Positions 42,292-50,701 of a DNA stretch of 64,000 nucleotides are shown one piece after another (within the stretch, counting starts at the first letter, position 1; every line of letters starts with the position of its first letter). This DNA is from Streptomyces sp. AC550_RSS872 (GTDB lineage Bacteria > Actinomycetota > Actinomycetes > Streptomycetales > Streptomycetaceae), in NCBI RefSeq assembly GCF_019049285.1, contig NZ_JAGMUL010000038.1, positions 1-64,000 of the forward strand, in the 5' to 3' direction. A program made the position numbers and the translations under genes. Under the pieces are notes generated by a model. That model searched no databases, was not told where the DNA came from, and worked only from the letters and a program-made list of their open reading frames with translations.

Positions 42292-44409
42292 GTGTCCATG
42301 CCGCGCAGCGTCGCCCTGGAGCGCACCCTGTACACCCTGGCCGCGCCGGTCCTCGCCGCGGCCCCGAACCTCTCCCCCGACAGCCCCGTCAACACGGTCG
42401 TGCAGCTGGCGGGCGCCGCCGGCATCGGCGGCTGGGTCCTGGCCTACAAGAGCGACGAGCCCGGCGCGGGACGCAAGTTCTTGCGCTGGTCGCCGCTCGT
42501 GTTCGCTGCCGCCGTCGACGTCGCCGCGAAGAACACCATCGGCTGGGGCCCCTACTGCATGGACGTCCTGCTCGCCGCCGGATGGGCCGCGGCAGGCCTG
42601 CTGGTGATGCCGTTCTCCCGGCACACCCGCCGCCACCACCGGCCCGCCCTCGCCGCCCCGGCCCCCGCGCCGCAGCTGCAGCCCGCCGTCCCCGAGCCCT
42701 CGCCCGCGCAGCCGGACGACGGCGCCGACCAGTTCACCCGCCAGGTCCGCTGGCTCTGGGAGAACCGCGGCATGCCCGGCCGCACCATCGTCGTCAAGGC
42801 CACCCCGCACGAGGGCATGCCGAACGACCTGTCGCTGCTGCTGCGCGCCTCCGAGGCCGGACGGCCGATCACCGGCCTCACCGAGGAAGTCGTCGCTGCC
42901 GCGTTCGGCGTCGACGTCACCGACGTGCACTTCAGGGAGGTGGTCCGGCAGTACGGGCGCGAGGGCGGCCCCGCCTGGAAGGAAGTCGACGTCACCCCCG
43001 ACGCGAACGAGCGGCGCCGCAAGGCCCCCACCGCCCACGAGTGGTGGGCCGACCGGATCGGCGCCGCCGGGGGGCCCGTGCCCGGCTCCAAGTTCGTCAA
43101 AGAGGTCCGTGACCACGCCCGCCGGGTCACCCACTACATCGCCCAGGTCCCCGACGAGATGGGCGAGGCGCGGGTCAACCTGCACGCCCTGGCGGCCGCG
43201 TTGAAGACCAAGTACGACGAAGGCCGCATGTTCGTCACCGTCGACGGCAGCCAGGTCCTGGTCTCTCTGTGGGACAGCTCGCCGCTCGCGCAGGTCTTCC
43301 CCGCAACGAGGGAGCTGCTGACCCCGGACAAGGACGGCCGGTGGGTGACGGGCTACCTCGGCAACGGCCAGCCCGCCCGTAACCGCGTCTACACCGACCG
43401 GGGCGCCGCCCACGGCCTGTTCGTCGCCCCGTCCGGCGGCGGCAAGACCCAGCTGATGGCCCTGCACGTCGCGGCTGACGCTCTGTTCGGGGCCGTGGTC
43501 ATGCTGGCCACGGAGGCGCCGGATGAGAAGACCGCCGCGCTGGGCAAGCACACCGCCCGCTACGGCGTCGGCGCGCTCTACATGATCCGGCTCCTTCGGG
43601 TCCTGGACGCGCTGATGGAGATCCGCGGCGAGATGCCGTGGGAGGACGGGCAGGTCCACGACTGGGACCCCAACCTGCCGGGCTGCCCCTACCGGATGCT
43701 GTCCGCCTACCTGGATGAGTTCCTCTCCGCCGCCCGCAACGGCGACTACGGCGTGGAGATCATGGACCTCGCGGAGCGTGTGTCGGTCAAGGGCCGCAAG
43801 TACGGCATCGGCATCAAGGTGGCCGGCCAGTCCATCTACGTGCAGGACGGGTTCACACAGCTGCTGTGCGAGAACCTGCGGGAGAACTGCATCCCGGTCG
43901 TGCTGAAGGTCGCGCCGAAGAAGGTCGGCGACATGTTCAAGGCCCTCGGCATCCCGTCCGAGCACACCCCCGACCCCCTCCCGCGCTCGTTCTCCCCCGC
44001 GGAGAAGGGCCGGATCGAGCGGGTGATGCGCGGCGAGCCCGAGCCGCCCGCCGACTCCAACACCGGCGGCGCGGGATGGATCGTCGAAGGCAAGCAGCCC
44101 GACGTCTTGCGCACGTTGTTCATGGACTTCAAGGCAGGCATCGACGGCTACTTCCCCGACACCATCGCCACCCTCACCGACCACGAGATACGCGAGCTCG
44201 AAGCGCGGGACCTGTGGTTCGACTGGACCGAGCCGCCCCGGCCGGGCGAGTTCGGCCCCGAGCCCGACGACGAGGACGGTGACGACGACGCGCCCAAGAA
44301 GGGCGGCGACAAGCGCCGCGGCGGGGGCGGCAAGCCCGCGACGCGCCGCGACGCGGTCACCTCCCCCCGCCAGGCACTGGAGGCCATCAAGAACCTCTCC
44401 GGCGTCTGA
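42292..44409 (+). CDS. traB: FtsK/SpoIIIE-type conjugative DNA translocase (TraB-like)
   Basis: 705 residues from GTG (ATG six bases later also possible) with AAGGAGAAA. Two or three membrane segments lie in residues 20-105 (VVQLAGAAGIGGWVLAY, DVLLAAGWAAAGLLVM). The motor domain follows: Walker A VAPSGGGKTQ at about 377-386 and Walker B RMLSAYLDEF at about 465-474, then a conserved VSVKGRKYGIGIKVAGQS segment. The acidic tail is followed by a short helix. Streptomyces conjugation moves double-stranded DNA by one such hexameric pump, with no relaxase; none is seen here. The pump would act at hyphal tips. The gene symbol is by analogy. Confidence 0.8.
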   Translation: MSMPRSVALERTLYTLAAPVLAAAPNLSPDSPVNTVVQLAGAAGIGGWVLAYKSDEPGAGRKFLRWSPLVFAAAVDVAAKNTIGWGPYCMDVLLAAGWAAAGLLVMPFSRHTRRHHRPALAAPAPAPQLQPAVPEPSPAQPDDGADQFTRQVRWLWENRGMPGRTIVVKATPHEGMPNDLSLLLRASEAGRPITGLTEEVVAAAFGVDVTDVHFREVVRQYGREGGPAWKEVDVTPDANERRRKAPTAHEWWADRIGAAGGPVPGSKFVKEVRDHARRVTHYIAQVPDEMGEARVNLHALAAALKTKYDEGRMFVTVDGSQVLVSLWDSSPLAQVFPATRELLTPDKDGRWVTGYLGNGQPARNRVYTDRGAAHGLFVAPSGGGKTQLMALHVAADALFGAVVMLATEAPDEKTAALGKHTARYGVGALYMIRLLRVLDALMEIRGEMPWEDGQVHDWDPNLPGCPYRMLSAYLDEFLSAARNGDYGVEIMDLAERVSVKGRKYGIGIKVAGQSIYVQDGFTQLLCENLRENCIPVVLKVAPKKVGDMFKALGIPSEHTPDPLPRSFSPAEKGRIERVMRGEPEPPADSNTGGAGWIVEGKQPDVLRTLFMDFKAGIDGYFPDTIATLTDHEIRELEARDLWFDWTEPPRPGEFGPEPDDEDGDDDAPKKGGDKRRGGGGKPATRRDAVTSPRQALEAIKNLSGV

Positions 44410-44427
44410 CCCACCCACCCCAACCCG

Positions 44428-44455
44428 AGGGGCCCGGCCACCAGGCCGGGCCCCT
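44428..44455 (+). terminator. intergenic hairpin after the translocase gene
   Basis: 12-base arms AGGGGCCCGGCC and GGCCGGGCCCCT, 4-base loop. Confidence 0.7.
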
Positions 44456-44482
44456 CCTGCTTCTGAAAGGACACACCCACTC

Positions 44483-44671
44483 GTGGCCGTATCGATCTCC
44501 GCCGTCGTCCTGCTCGGCATCGTCGTCTTCGTCCTGATCCGGGGCGGCTCCGTACGCCTCGGGCCCGCCCTGGCCTGCATGGGCTTCGGCTTCTTCCTCG
44601 CCTCCACCGCCGCCGGGCCCACCATCAGCGACGCGATCGGCACCGTCACCGGCTGGATCTCCAGCATCTAA
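44483..44671 (+). CDS. small two-helix membrane protein
   Basis: 62 residues from GTG. Two hydrophobic helices: VSISAVVLLGIVVFVLIRGG and ACMGFGFFLASTAAG, separated by VRLGPAL. It lies directly after the translocase gene, where Streptomyces elements place small spread (Spd) proteins. An upstream GAAAGGA is somewhat distant. Confidence 0.65.
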   Translation: MAVSISAVVLLGIVVFVLIRGGSVRLGPALACMGFGFFLASTAAGPTISDAIGTVTGWISSI

Positions 44672-44742
44672 AACCGCCCCGGCCGCCGGCGTCGAAGGCC
44701 GCCATCCCCGACCACGCCCTTCGACGCCCCCAGGGAGCCCCG

Positions 44743-45282
44743 ATGCCCCAGACCCACCCCGCCATAGAGACCACGACCACCGCAGCGCCCGCGCCGCCGG
44801 CGGAACTGACCCTCGAGGAACGCCTGACGCTCATCAACACGGAGATGACCGCGCGCCTAGACGAAGCGGCCGTCGCCTACGAGGTCAACACGGCGCACAT
44901 CGACACCGAGCCCGTGGACCTGGCGGACGTCGTCATCGTTCCCGTCGACACCGAGCCCGCCCCGCTGCTGGACCTGTACCCGACACCGGTCGCGGCCCTT
45001 CTGCAGCGTGCTCACCACCGGCTGCTCACCGGTGGCTGGTGCAAGGACGCACTGGTCGACGAGGACGGTGCCCGCTGCATGCTCGGGGCCATCCGGATCG
45101 AAGCCCGCGGCGACAGCGGCCTGGAAGCCAGCGCGGCCGCCGTGCTCTTGGACGCGATCCGCCGCAAGTTCGGCGACGACGTCGACTCCGTGCCCTCCTT
45201 CAACGACGCGCACGGCACGGGTCGCGTCCCGATCCGCATGGTCGACCAGGCCGCCGGCCTCGCTGACGCCCGCGGCCTTTGA
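44743..45282 (+). CDS. DUF6197-type protein
   Basis: 179 residues, ATG. The first 80 are disordered and Thr/Pro-rich. The C-terminal domain has the pattern of the DUF6197 family: LLQRAHHRLLTGGWCKDALV, ARCMLGAIRIEARG, AAVLLDAIRRKFG, VPSFNDAHG. Families of this type occur on actinobacterial plasmids and phages; the biochemical role is unknown. It overlaps the open frame of the next gene slightly, but the next real start is at 45402. Confidence 0.6.
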   Translation: MPQTHPAIETTTTAAPAPPAELTLEERLTLINTEMTARLDEAAVAYEVNTAHIDTEPVDLADVVIVPVDTEPAPLLDLYPTPVAALLQRAHHRLLTGGWCKDALVDEDGARCMLGAIRIEARGDSGLEASAAAVLLDAIRRKFGDDVDSVPSFNDAHGTGRVPIRMVDQAAGLADARGL

Positions 45283-45401
45283 CCTCCACCTCCGGACCAC
45301 CTGCCTCGCACCCGTACCCCTCGCGGTCGGGTGCGGGCCAGGCCGTCCGGCCTGCGCATCACTGTCCATCACACGAACCCGAGCGAGGGAGTCGCCCCGC
45401 C

Positions 45402-46193
45402 ATGCAGTCCGACGACAAGCCTGTCAACGGCCAGCACAACCCGAGCTACCTCGACCTGCTCAACCAGGCGCCCGAGCCGCCGGTCATCGACCTGGACACG
45501 GAGCCCAGCAAGAAGCGCTTCGCCAGGGTCCGCGCCGGGTGGGACGCCTCCTGGGAGCAGGGCGGCTTCCTGTACGAGCGGTGGGAGGACGTCCGGAACG
45601 CGCCCGACGCCGGATGGCACGGCATGGCCAACTGGATCAAGGCCGTCGCCGCCATCGTCGTGTTCTCGTTCGTCGTCCTGCTCTTCAACGGCGCCGTCGA
45701 CGTCCTGCTGGACGCCGCGCACCGCATACTGACCGCCGTGCCGAACGTCCAGGTCGGCGACAACACCTCCACCGGCGTGTGGGCCACGATCGACAACCCG
45801 GTCCGCTCCTACATCGCCGCCCACTCCGCCGGCCTGCCAATCAGCGCCTCCACCGTCTACACCCTGTGGCAGGTGACCGGCCTGTTCTCCCTGATCGGCG
45901 GGTTCATCACCCGCAGCACCGGGGTTCGGCTGACGTGGCTGGCATGGGGCTGCGCGGGTATCGCGATGGTCTGGACGACGACTCCGGACACCTCGCGCAC
46001 CGTCGCCACCGCCATCGCCGTCCTCGCCTGGACGTTCGCGTCGGCCTTCGCCCTGCGCGGGCTGAACCTGCGCCCGCGGGTCTTCTCCACCGTGCACACC
46101 GGCGCCCCGCAGATCACGGTCCAGCCGCAGATCCGCGTTCCGGCCCAGCCCGACGGCCCCGCCCCGGACAACGTCCGCCAGCTGGGCCGCTGA
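45402..46193 (+). CDS. multi-pass membrane protein
   Basis: 263 residues, ATG with GCGAGGGA; the upstream extension to 45279 has no coding support. Acidic N-terminus, then about four membrane segments (AVAAIVVFSFVVLLFNGAVD, LWQVTGLFSLIGGFIT, LTWLAWGCAGIAMVWT, ATAIAVLAWTFASAFALRG) and a Pro/Gln tail. This is a typical spread- or TraB-associated membrane component. No enzymatic motif. Confidence 0.75.
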   Translation: MQSDDKPVNGQHNPSYLDLLNQAPEPPVIDLDTEPSKKRFARVRAGWDASWEQGGFLYERWEDVRNAPDAGWHGMANWIKAVAAIVVFSFVVLLFNGAVDVLLDAAHRILTAVPNVQVGDNTSTGVWATIDNPVRSYIAAHSAGLPISASTVYTLWQVTGLFSLIGGFITRSTGVRLTWLAWGCAGIAMVWTTTPDTSRTVATAIAVLAWTFASAFALRGLNLRPRVFSTVHTGAPQITVQPQIRVPAQPDGPAPDNVRQLGR

Positions 46194-46362
46194 TCCGGTC
46201 GCTCCGCCTGGCCACCGGCCGCCGTCGCCCGTACTCCGGGCGGCCGGCTGTCCGGTGACCGGGCAGGCCGACCGGCCTGAGCTCCACCCGCGCCCGCCGC
46301 CCCGCAACGAGGGGTGGCGGGCGCTTGAACGTCCACGCCACCGACGACATGGAGGGTTCATC

Positions 46363-46470
46363 GTGCTCATCCCCCGGCCCCGCCGCAGGATCGGCCGCCC
46401 CCGCCCCACCATTCCCGGCCCCCGTTACCCGGTCCCCCAGCGCCGACTTCCCGGCACCTGGAGCAGGTGA
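46363..46470 (+). CDS. 35-residue basic peptide coupled to the RRQRL gene
   Basis: GTG with GGAGGG seven bases upstream. Very Arg/Pro-rich (VLIPRPRRRIGRPRPTIPGP, then RYPVPQRRLPGTWSR). Its TGA overlaps the ATG of the next gene (TGATG). Chained coupling and ribosome site are the evidence. Confidence 0.5.
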   Translation: MLIPRPRRRIGRPRPTIPGPRYPVPQRRLPGTWSR

Positions 46471-46898
46471 TGGCCGACCAGGACCAGGACCTGGTCGACG
46501 TCGACCCGAACGACCCCGGCGACGGCTCCTTACCGGTCTTCCGGTGGAAGCAGGCCGGGCGCGAGAACCTCGCGACCCGCCGCCAGCTGCGGGAGATGGG
46601 ACTGCGCCCCGGCGGCCAGGAGCCCGTCGCCCGGATCGAATGCCGCGGCGGCAAGCGCTTCGCGTGGCTGTACCGGATCGACCTGGCGAAGCCGAAGTTC
46701 GCGATGACGCTCGCGAAGGAAGCCGCGCTCGACAAGGCGATGGCTGCTCGCCAGACGTGTCCTGGCCCCTGTGGCCGGCGCTATTTCCACTGCCTGCCTC
46801 TGAAGGCCCTGGGGTCCTGCTTGGAGTGCTTCGACGGCACGCCCGCAGACCCCGCCTCCTACATCGCTCCCCCGGCCAAGCACCTGCTGGCCGCCTGA
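46470..46898 (+). CDS. RRQRL-motif zinc-binding protein
   Basis: 142 residues from the ATG that overlaps the upstream TGA. The RRQLREMGLRPGG block and ARIECRGGKRFAWLYRIDLA match the family called RRQRL motif-containing zinc-binding protein. Ligands are visible at TCPGPCGRRYFHC and LGSCLECFD. Such proteins are frequent companions of actinobacterial transfer genes; their molecular role is undefined. Confidence 0.75.
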   Translation: MADQDQDLVDVDPNDPGDGSLPVFRWKQAGRENLATRRQLREMGLRPGGQEPVARIECRGGKRFAWLYRIDLAKPKFAMTLAKEAALDKAMAARQTCPGPCGRRYFHCLPLKALGSCLECFDGTPADPASYIAPPAKHLLAA

Positions 46899-46917
46899 TC
46901 CGAGAGGACACCAGCTC

Positions 46918-47343
46918 ATGACGACCGACACCACCGACAGCACCGACGAGGCGATTCGCTACACCGCCGACGTCGTCCTGTTCGCCGCCGGCCACGTGCT
47001 GCTGATCGAGCGGGGCTGGGAGCCGTACGAGGGCTACTGGGCGCTGCCCGGCGGTCATGTGGACGTCGGAGAGACGAGCGTTGTCGCCGCTGCGCGCGAA
47101 CTCGAGGAGGAGGCTGGTATCGCTGTTCCGGTCGCGGACCTTCGGCAGGTAGGTGCCTTCGACGACCCCGGCCGCGACCCGCGCGGTCGGTACGTCAGCG
47201 TCGCCTACACGGCCACTCTGCCCGCGCCCGTTCCGCCGACGGCCGGAGACGACGCCACGGCCGCCCGCTGGTGGCCCCTGGACGCGCTCCCCCACCTCGC
47301 GTTCGATCACGCCGACGTCCTCACGGCCGCAGCGGCCCGCTGA
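46918..47343 (+). CDS. Nudix hydrolase
   Basis: 141 residues, ATG 20 bases after the previous stop with GAGAGGA. The Nudix box is complete: GGHVDVGETSVVAAARELEE followed by EAGI (GX5EX7REUXEEXGU). Strands before it (DVVLFAAGHVLLIERGW) and the WWPLDALPHL after it fit an ADP-ribose or NTP pyrophosphatase. On a mobile element it might clean or alter nucleotide signals; the substrate is unknown. Confidence 0.88.
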   Translation: MTTDTTDSTDEAIRYTADVVLFAAGHVLLIERGWEPYEGYWALPGGHVDVGETSVVAAARELEEEAGIAVPVADLRQVGAFDDPGRDPRGRYVSVAYTATLPAPVPPTAGDDATAARWWPLDALPHLAFDHADVLTAAAAR

Positions 47344-47344
47344 A

Positions 47345-47635
47345 GTGACCGCCCGCCACCTGCGCGCCGCCCTGCTGCTCGCCGCCGCCGTTCCGCTCGC
47401 TGCGGCGACGGCCGCCGCCGCGCTCAGGGCCAGCAACCTCAAGCTCTACGCCGACCGGCACCGCATCGAGATCACCGCTCGGCCCCGACCGGGCTGCCCG
47501 CGCTGCCACGGCGAGGGCGGCTGGTGGGTCGGCGGTGCCTTCCCGGAGATGGAGGCGTGCGGCTGCTGGTCCGACCGGCGCGAGCTGCGTATCCGGCTCC
47601 TGCCCGTACCGGCCTGGAACGAGCCGCCGTTCTGA
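47345..47635 (+). CDS. membrane-anchored small Cys-rich protein
   Basis: 96 residues from GTG, which overlaps the Nudix stop region. N-terminal helix (AALLLAAAVPLAAATAAAAL) for membrane anchoring, then RPGCPRCHGEGGWWVGG and EACGCWSDRR, a half zinc finger of the DnaJ type. No enzymatic motif. It is followed by a 12-base-arm hairpin at 47644-47670. Confidence 0.65.
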   Translation: MTARHLRAALLLAAAVPLAAATAAAALRASNLKLYADRHRIEITARPRPGCPRCHGEGGWWVGGAFPEMEACGCWSDRRELRIRLLPVPAWNEPPF

Positions 47636-47643
47636 GCACCACC

Positions 47644-47670
47644 GCCCCCGGCCGGAGACCGGCCGGGGGC
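47644..47670 (+). terminator. intergenic hairpin
   Basis: GCCCCCGGCCGG and CCGGCCGGGGGC, loop AGA. Confidence 0.65.
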
Positions 47671-47757
47671 GAAGGGACCACGGGGCGTCCGCAGCATCGG
47701 CAAGAGGCCGGCCGCCCCGCACCCCACCCCGAATCCGAGATGAGGAGCACACCCAGC

Positions 47758-48086
47758 ATGACCGATCGCCTCCGCGCCATCGAGGGCCTGGCCCTGGTCG
47801 CCGCCCTGACCGCCGAGTCCACGGTTTGGGGGACCAGTTCGTGCAGCGAGAGCACGACGCACTGACCAAGGGCATGCACGGTTCCCACCCGGTCTCGCAC
47901 GAGGTCTACGACGCGGCACGCGCCGCGCGCGAGGCCGGACTCGAGATCCCCCACGACCGGCCGGACGGCTGGGGAGCCTGCGGCTACCGGCCCGGCTGGG
48001 AGCTCAACTGGACGACCGCGACCGCCGGCCAATGGAACAACCCGTACAGCTGGACCCGCGCCGACGACGGCGACTTCGAGCTGTAG
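47758..48086 (+). pseudogene. small gene interrupted at a GGGGG run (or -1 frameshifted)
   Basis: ATG with GAGGAGC starts MTDRLRAIEGLALVAALTAE and stops soon after. The -1 frame from the GGGGG at 47828-47832 continues with GDQFVQREHDALTKGMHGSH and a well-formed C-terminus (GWGACGYRPGWELNWTTATA) to a stop at 48086. Joined, it is a 108-residue protein. The TTTGGGGG context allows -1 slippage, but a one-base deletion or a sequencing error is equally compatible. Confidence 0.6.
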
Positions 48087-48092
48087 CTACGC

Positions 48093-48137
48093 CCCGGGAC
48101 AGCCGCTCTGCTTGGCGGCTTCGACGGCTGTCCCGGG
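48093..48137 (+). terminator. intergenic hairpin
   Basis: 13-base arms CCCGGGACAGCCG and CGGCTGTCCCGGG. Confidence 0.65.
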
Positions 48138-48176
48138 CCCACCCCACCCGTACAAGACGAGAGGGAGATCCCCAGT

Positions 48177-48854
48177 ATGGACTCCGTCCTGCGCTTACAC
48201 GCCCGGAAAGGGCAGCGCGCCCTCCTGATCACCACCGCTGCCGTGCCGCTGGCTGGCTGGACCGTGCACGCCGTCGCGCTGCACAGGCGGCTCGCCGCCG
48301 CGAAGCGCGACCCGCTCACCGGGCTGCTCAGGCGCGACGCGTACACCGCCCGGGCCCGGCAGGTCCTGCGCCGCCACGGCGACGACACCGCCGTGGTCCT
48401 GGTCGACCAGGACCACTTCAAGGACATCAACGACACGCACGGGCACGCCGCTGGCGACCGTGTGCTGGTCGCGACCGCGCAGCGGCTCACCGCCTGGGCG
48501 GGCAGCCGCGGCGTGGTCGGCCGGCTCGGGGGAGACGAGTTCGCGCTCGCCGTACGGATCGGCCAGGCGCGGCGCCGCCTGCGCCTGGACCAGCTCACCG
48601 CCGCGCTCGCCCAGCCCGTCGACATCGGCGACGGCCGCCTGGTCGACGTCGCCGTCTCCATCGGAGCCGCCACTCCCGACCGGATCGGCACCACCGACCT
48701 CGAGGTGCTGCAGCGGGCCGCCGACGCCGCCATGTACGACGGCAAGCACACCGGGCGCGCGGTCCTCGCCGACCGCTCCCACGCCACCGTGCCGTCCGTC
48801 AACGGCCGGCGCGCCGGACGCCCGGGCACCGCGAGCCTCGGAGCGGCCGCATGA
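48177..48854 (+). CDS. GGDEF diguanylate cyclase
   Basis: 225 residues, ATG with GAGGGAGA. A hydrophobic segment (ALLITTAAVPLAGWTVHAVA, about 15-35) anchors it. The GGDEF domain begins at RDPLTGLLRRDAY and holds the metal Asp (LVDQDHFKDIND) and RLGGDEFALAV (GGDEF about 118-122), so it should make cyclic di-GMP. The RxxD inhibitory site five residues upstream is absent. In Streptomyces, c-di-GMP binds BldD and holds back sporulation, so this gene may tune host development. It overlaps the next gene by ATGA. Confidence 0.88.
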   Translation: MDSVLRLHARKGQRALLITTAAVPLAGWTVHAVALHRRLAAAKRDPLTGLLRRDAYTARARQVLRRHGDDTAVVLVDQDHFKDINDTHGHAAGDRVLVATAQRLTAWAGSRGVVGRLGGDEFALAVRIGQARRRLRLDQLTAALAQPVDIGDGRLVDVAVSIGAATPDRIGTTDLEVLQRAADAAMYDGKHTGRAVLADRSHATVPSVNGRRAGRPGTASLGAAA

Positions 48855-49312
48855 CCACCCCGAAGCTGTATGCCCCGGACTTCATCCGCGGCATCACCGT
48901 CAAGCAGCCCTGGACGGCGTGCATCCTCCACGGCGACAAACGCGTGGAGAACCGGCCCCGCGCCTGGGCGCCGGGCTGGCGCCTGCTGCACTCCGGTGCC
49001 CAGAAGACCATGGACCGGGCCGCTCTGCGCGACCCGCTCGTGGCCCGCACGATCCGCGGCCACGAGCTGCACTTCAGCGCCGTTCTCGGAGTCGTCCGCA
49101 TCACCGGCTCCCACACCGACGACGGCGACCCGTGCAGCCCGTGGGCACAGCGCGGTTGCTCCCACCTGGTCCTGGACGACGTCCACGCCCTCCCGCTGCC
49201 CGTGCCCTGCGCCGGGGCGCTCGGACCGTGGCGCGTCCCGCTCGATGTCTTCGAGCAGGTCCTCCTCCAACTCCCCCACCTGAACGAGCTGTTCCCGGAG
49301 GCCACGTCATGA
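48851..49312 (+). CDS. ASCH-domain (PUA-like) protein
   Basis: 153 residues, ATG overlapping the GGDEF stop. The opening ITVKQPWTACILHGDKRVEN and RPRAWAPGWRLLHSG are the ASCH signature (VKQPW...G.K..E.R). ASCH domains bind RNA or modified bases or act as small regulators. VPCAGALGPWRVP near the end is also typical. Its stop overlaps the WhiB start, so translation is coupled. Confidence 0.8.
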   Translation: MTTPKLYAPDFIRGITVKQPWTACILHGDKRVENRPRAWAPGWRLLHSGAQKTMDRAALRDPLVARTIRGHELHFSAVLGVVRITGSHTDDGDPCSPWAQRGCSHLVLDDVHALPLPVPCAGALGPWRVPLDVFEQVLLQLPHLNELFPEATS

Positions 49313-49845
49313 GCCGTCCCGGCGTCGGTCAGCCGACCGCGTACCTCGACCCCGACCCGCGCTTCCCCTTCCCCCACAGCCCCACCCCGACCCGGTGTCA
49401 GACCGAGCCGCAGATGTTCGACTTCACCAACGGCGACCGTGCTGGCGAGACCCGGGCGGCCACGGAGAAGCGGCTGGAGAAGGCCCGCAAGGCGTGCTCC
49501 GGCTGCCCCATCGTCCAGGACTGCCTGAAGTGGGCGCTGGTCAACAAGCCGGTCACACGGTTCGGCATCTGGGCGGCCACCACCCCCGGCCAGCGCACCG
49601 CCCTGCGCAAGCGCATGGCCGACCGGCTCGGGCCGGACTGGATCGACGTCCTCGCCCGTCAGGACCAGGCCCGCCGTGAGCAGGCCGCCGCCGCCCGGCA
49701 CACCCCGCTGACCGTGGACCAGGCGCGCATCGTCCGGCTGGACCGGCAGGTGAACGGGCCGATGCCGACGCACCGGCTGATCAGCCCCGAGCTCCAGCAG
49801 CGCAACCGCACCCGGCTCATGGCCGGCCTCAAGGCCGCGTCGTAG
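49309..49845 (+). CDS. second WhiB-like protein
   Basis: 178 residues. Ligands Cys30, Cys63, Cys66 and Cys72 (ACSGCPIVQDC) fit WhiB, but the turn reads GIWAATTPGQR instead of GVWGG, and the C-terminus is longer than usual, with basic helices (RIVRLDRQVNGPMPTHRLIS). The expected iron-sulfur cluster is intact; the altered turn may change sigma-factor contacts. It overlaps the ASCH gene (ATGA). Confidence 0.8.
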   Translation: MSRPGVGQPTAYLDPDPRFPFPHSPTPTRCQTEPQMFDFTNGDRAGETRAATEKRLEKARKACSGCPIVQDCLKWALVNKPVTRFGIWAATTPGQRTALRKRMADRLGPDWIDVLARQDQARREQAAAARHTPLTVDQARIVRLDRQVNGPMPTHRLISPELQQRNRTRLMAGLKAAS

Positions 49846-49853
49846 GAGCCGCG

Positions 49854-50699
49854 ATGTTCACCGACTGGCAGGAGGCACTCGATGCCGAGGGCCTGCCCCT
49901 CAACCCGACGACGACCGAGCAGGAAGCCGCCGCGGCCCGGGTGACCGCCCGCAAGGCCCGCAGCAAGGAGGACCTGGTCCTCCTCCTGGACGCCCTCGGT
50001 CTGCCCGGCGACGACGACACCCTCACCACCCTGCTCCCCCTCCTCCCCGACCACGCAGGAGAAACCGGCATGACCGAGCGCACCCTCAACGCGACCGAAG
50101 CGACCGCGCTGTCCATGTACTACGACGGCACGGACACCGCCGCCATCGCGGACGCCACCGGCCTGTCCGAGGACGAGATCACCGCCCTCGCGGAAGCCAA
50201 CGACCCGCCGCGCACCCCGGCCGCCGCCGACGCCGACGACACGGCGGCCGTCGACGCCAACGAGGACGCGGACAGCGACCCCGGCGACTCCGTGGAGCAG
50301 CTGCTCGCCTGGGCTGAGGCCCACCCGACGGCGGGCATCCGCGGCATGGCCGCCCGGGTCCGGGGCGACCTCGCCGAACTGGCCGCCCGGCGCGCCGTCG
50401 ACGACGCGCAGCGGAAGGCCGAACAGCGCGTCGCCACCCTCCAGGCCGAGCTGGAGAAGACCCAGGAGGAACTGCGCGCCGTCATGGCCGGCACCCACCC
50501 CGCCAACGCCACGGCTACGGTCGCACCCACCCCGATCCGGCCGGGACTCGGCAGCGGACGTACCAAGGAGGAGCTCGCCGACATCCGGACCTGGGCGCGC
50601 GCCAACGGCTACCGGGTCGCGGACAAGGGCATGGTCGCGAAGAAGATCCTGGACGCGTACGACGCCGCCCAGTCGGCTCCGGCCGCGAAGGCGAGCTGA
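49854..50699 (+). CDS. Lsr2-like nucleoid protein with long N-terminus
   Basis: 281 residues, ATG with TAGGAGCC. A central helix-turn-helix-like stretch (TEATALSMYYDGTDTAAIAD, ATGLSEDEITALAEAND), a coiled coil (LAARRAVDDAQRKAEQRVAT), and a C-terminal EELADIRTWARANGYRVADK plus GMVAKKILDAYDAAQ, which is the DNA-binding domain of Lsr2. Lsr2 silences AT-rich foreign DNA in actinobacteria. A plasmid-borne form could hide the element from host silencing, as H-NS-like stealth proteins do. Overall layout is atypical for Lsr2. Confidence 0.75.
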   Translation: MFTDWQEALDAEGLPLNPTTTEQEAAAARVTARKARSKEDLVLLLDALGLPGDDDTLTTLLPLLPDHAGETGMTERTLNATEATALSMYYDGTDTAAIADATGLSEDEITALAEANDPPRTPAAADADDTAAVDANEDADSDPGDSVEQLLAWAEAHPTAGIRGMAARVRGDLAELAARRAVDDAQRKAEQRVATLQAELEKTQEELRAVMAGTHPANATATVAPTPIRPGLGSGRTKEELADIRTWARANGYRVADKGMVAKKILDAYDAAQSAPAAKAS

Positions 50700-50701
50700 C
50701 C

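Noticed and set aside
42217..44667. 816-codon open frame on the minus strand
   Set aside because: Antisense to the translocase gene; no motif, and codon bias fits the plus strand.
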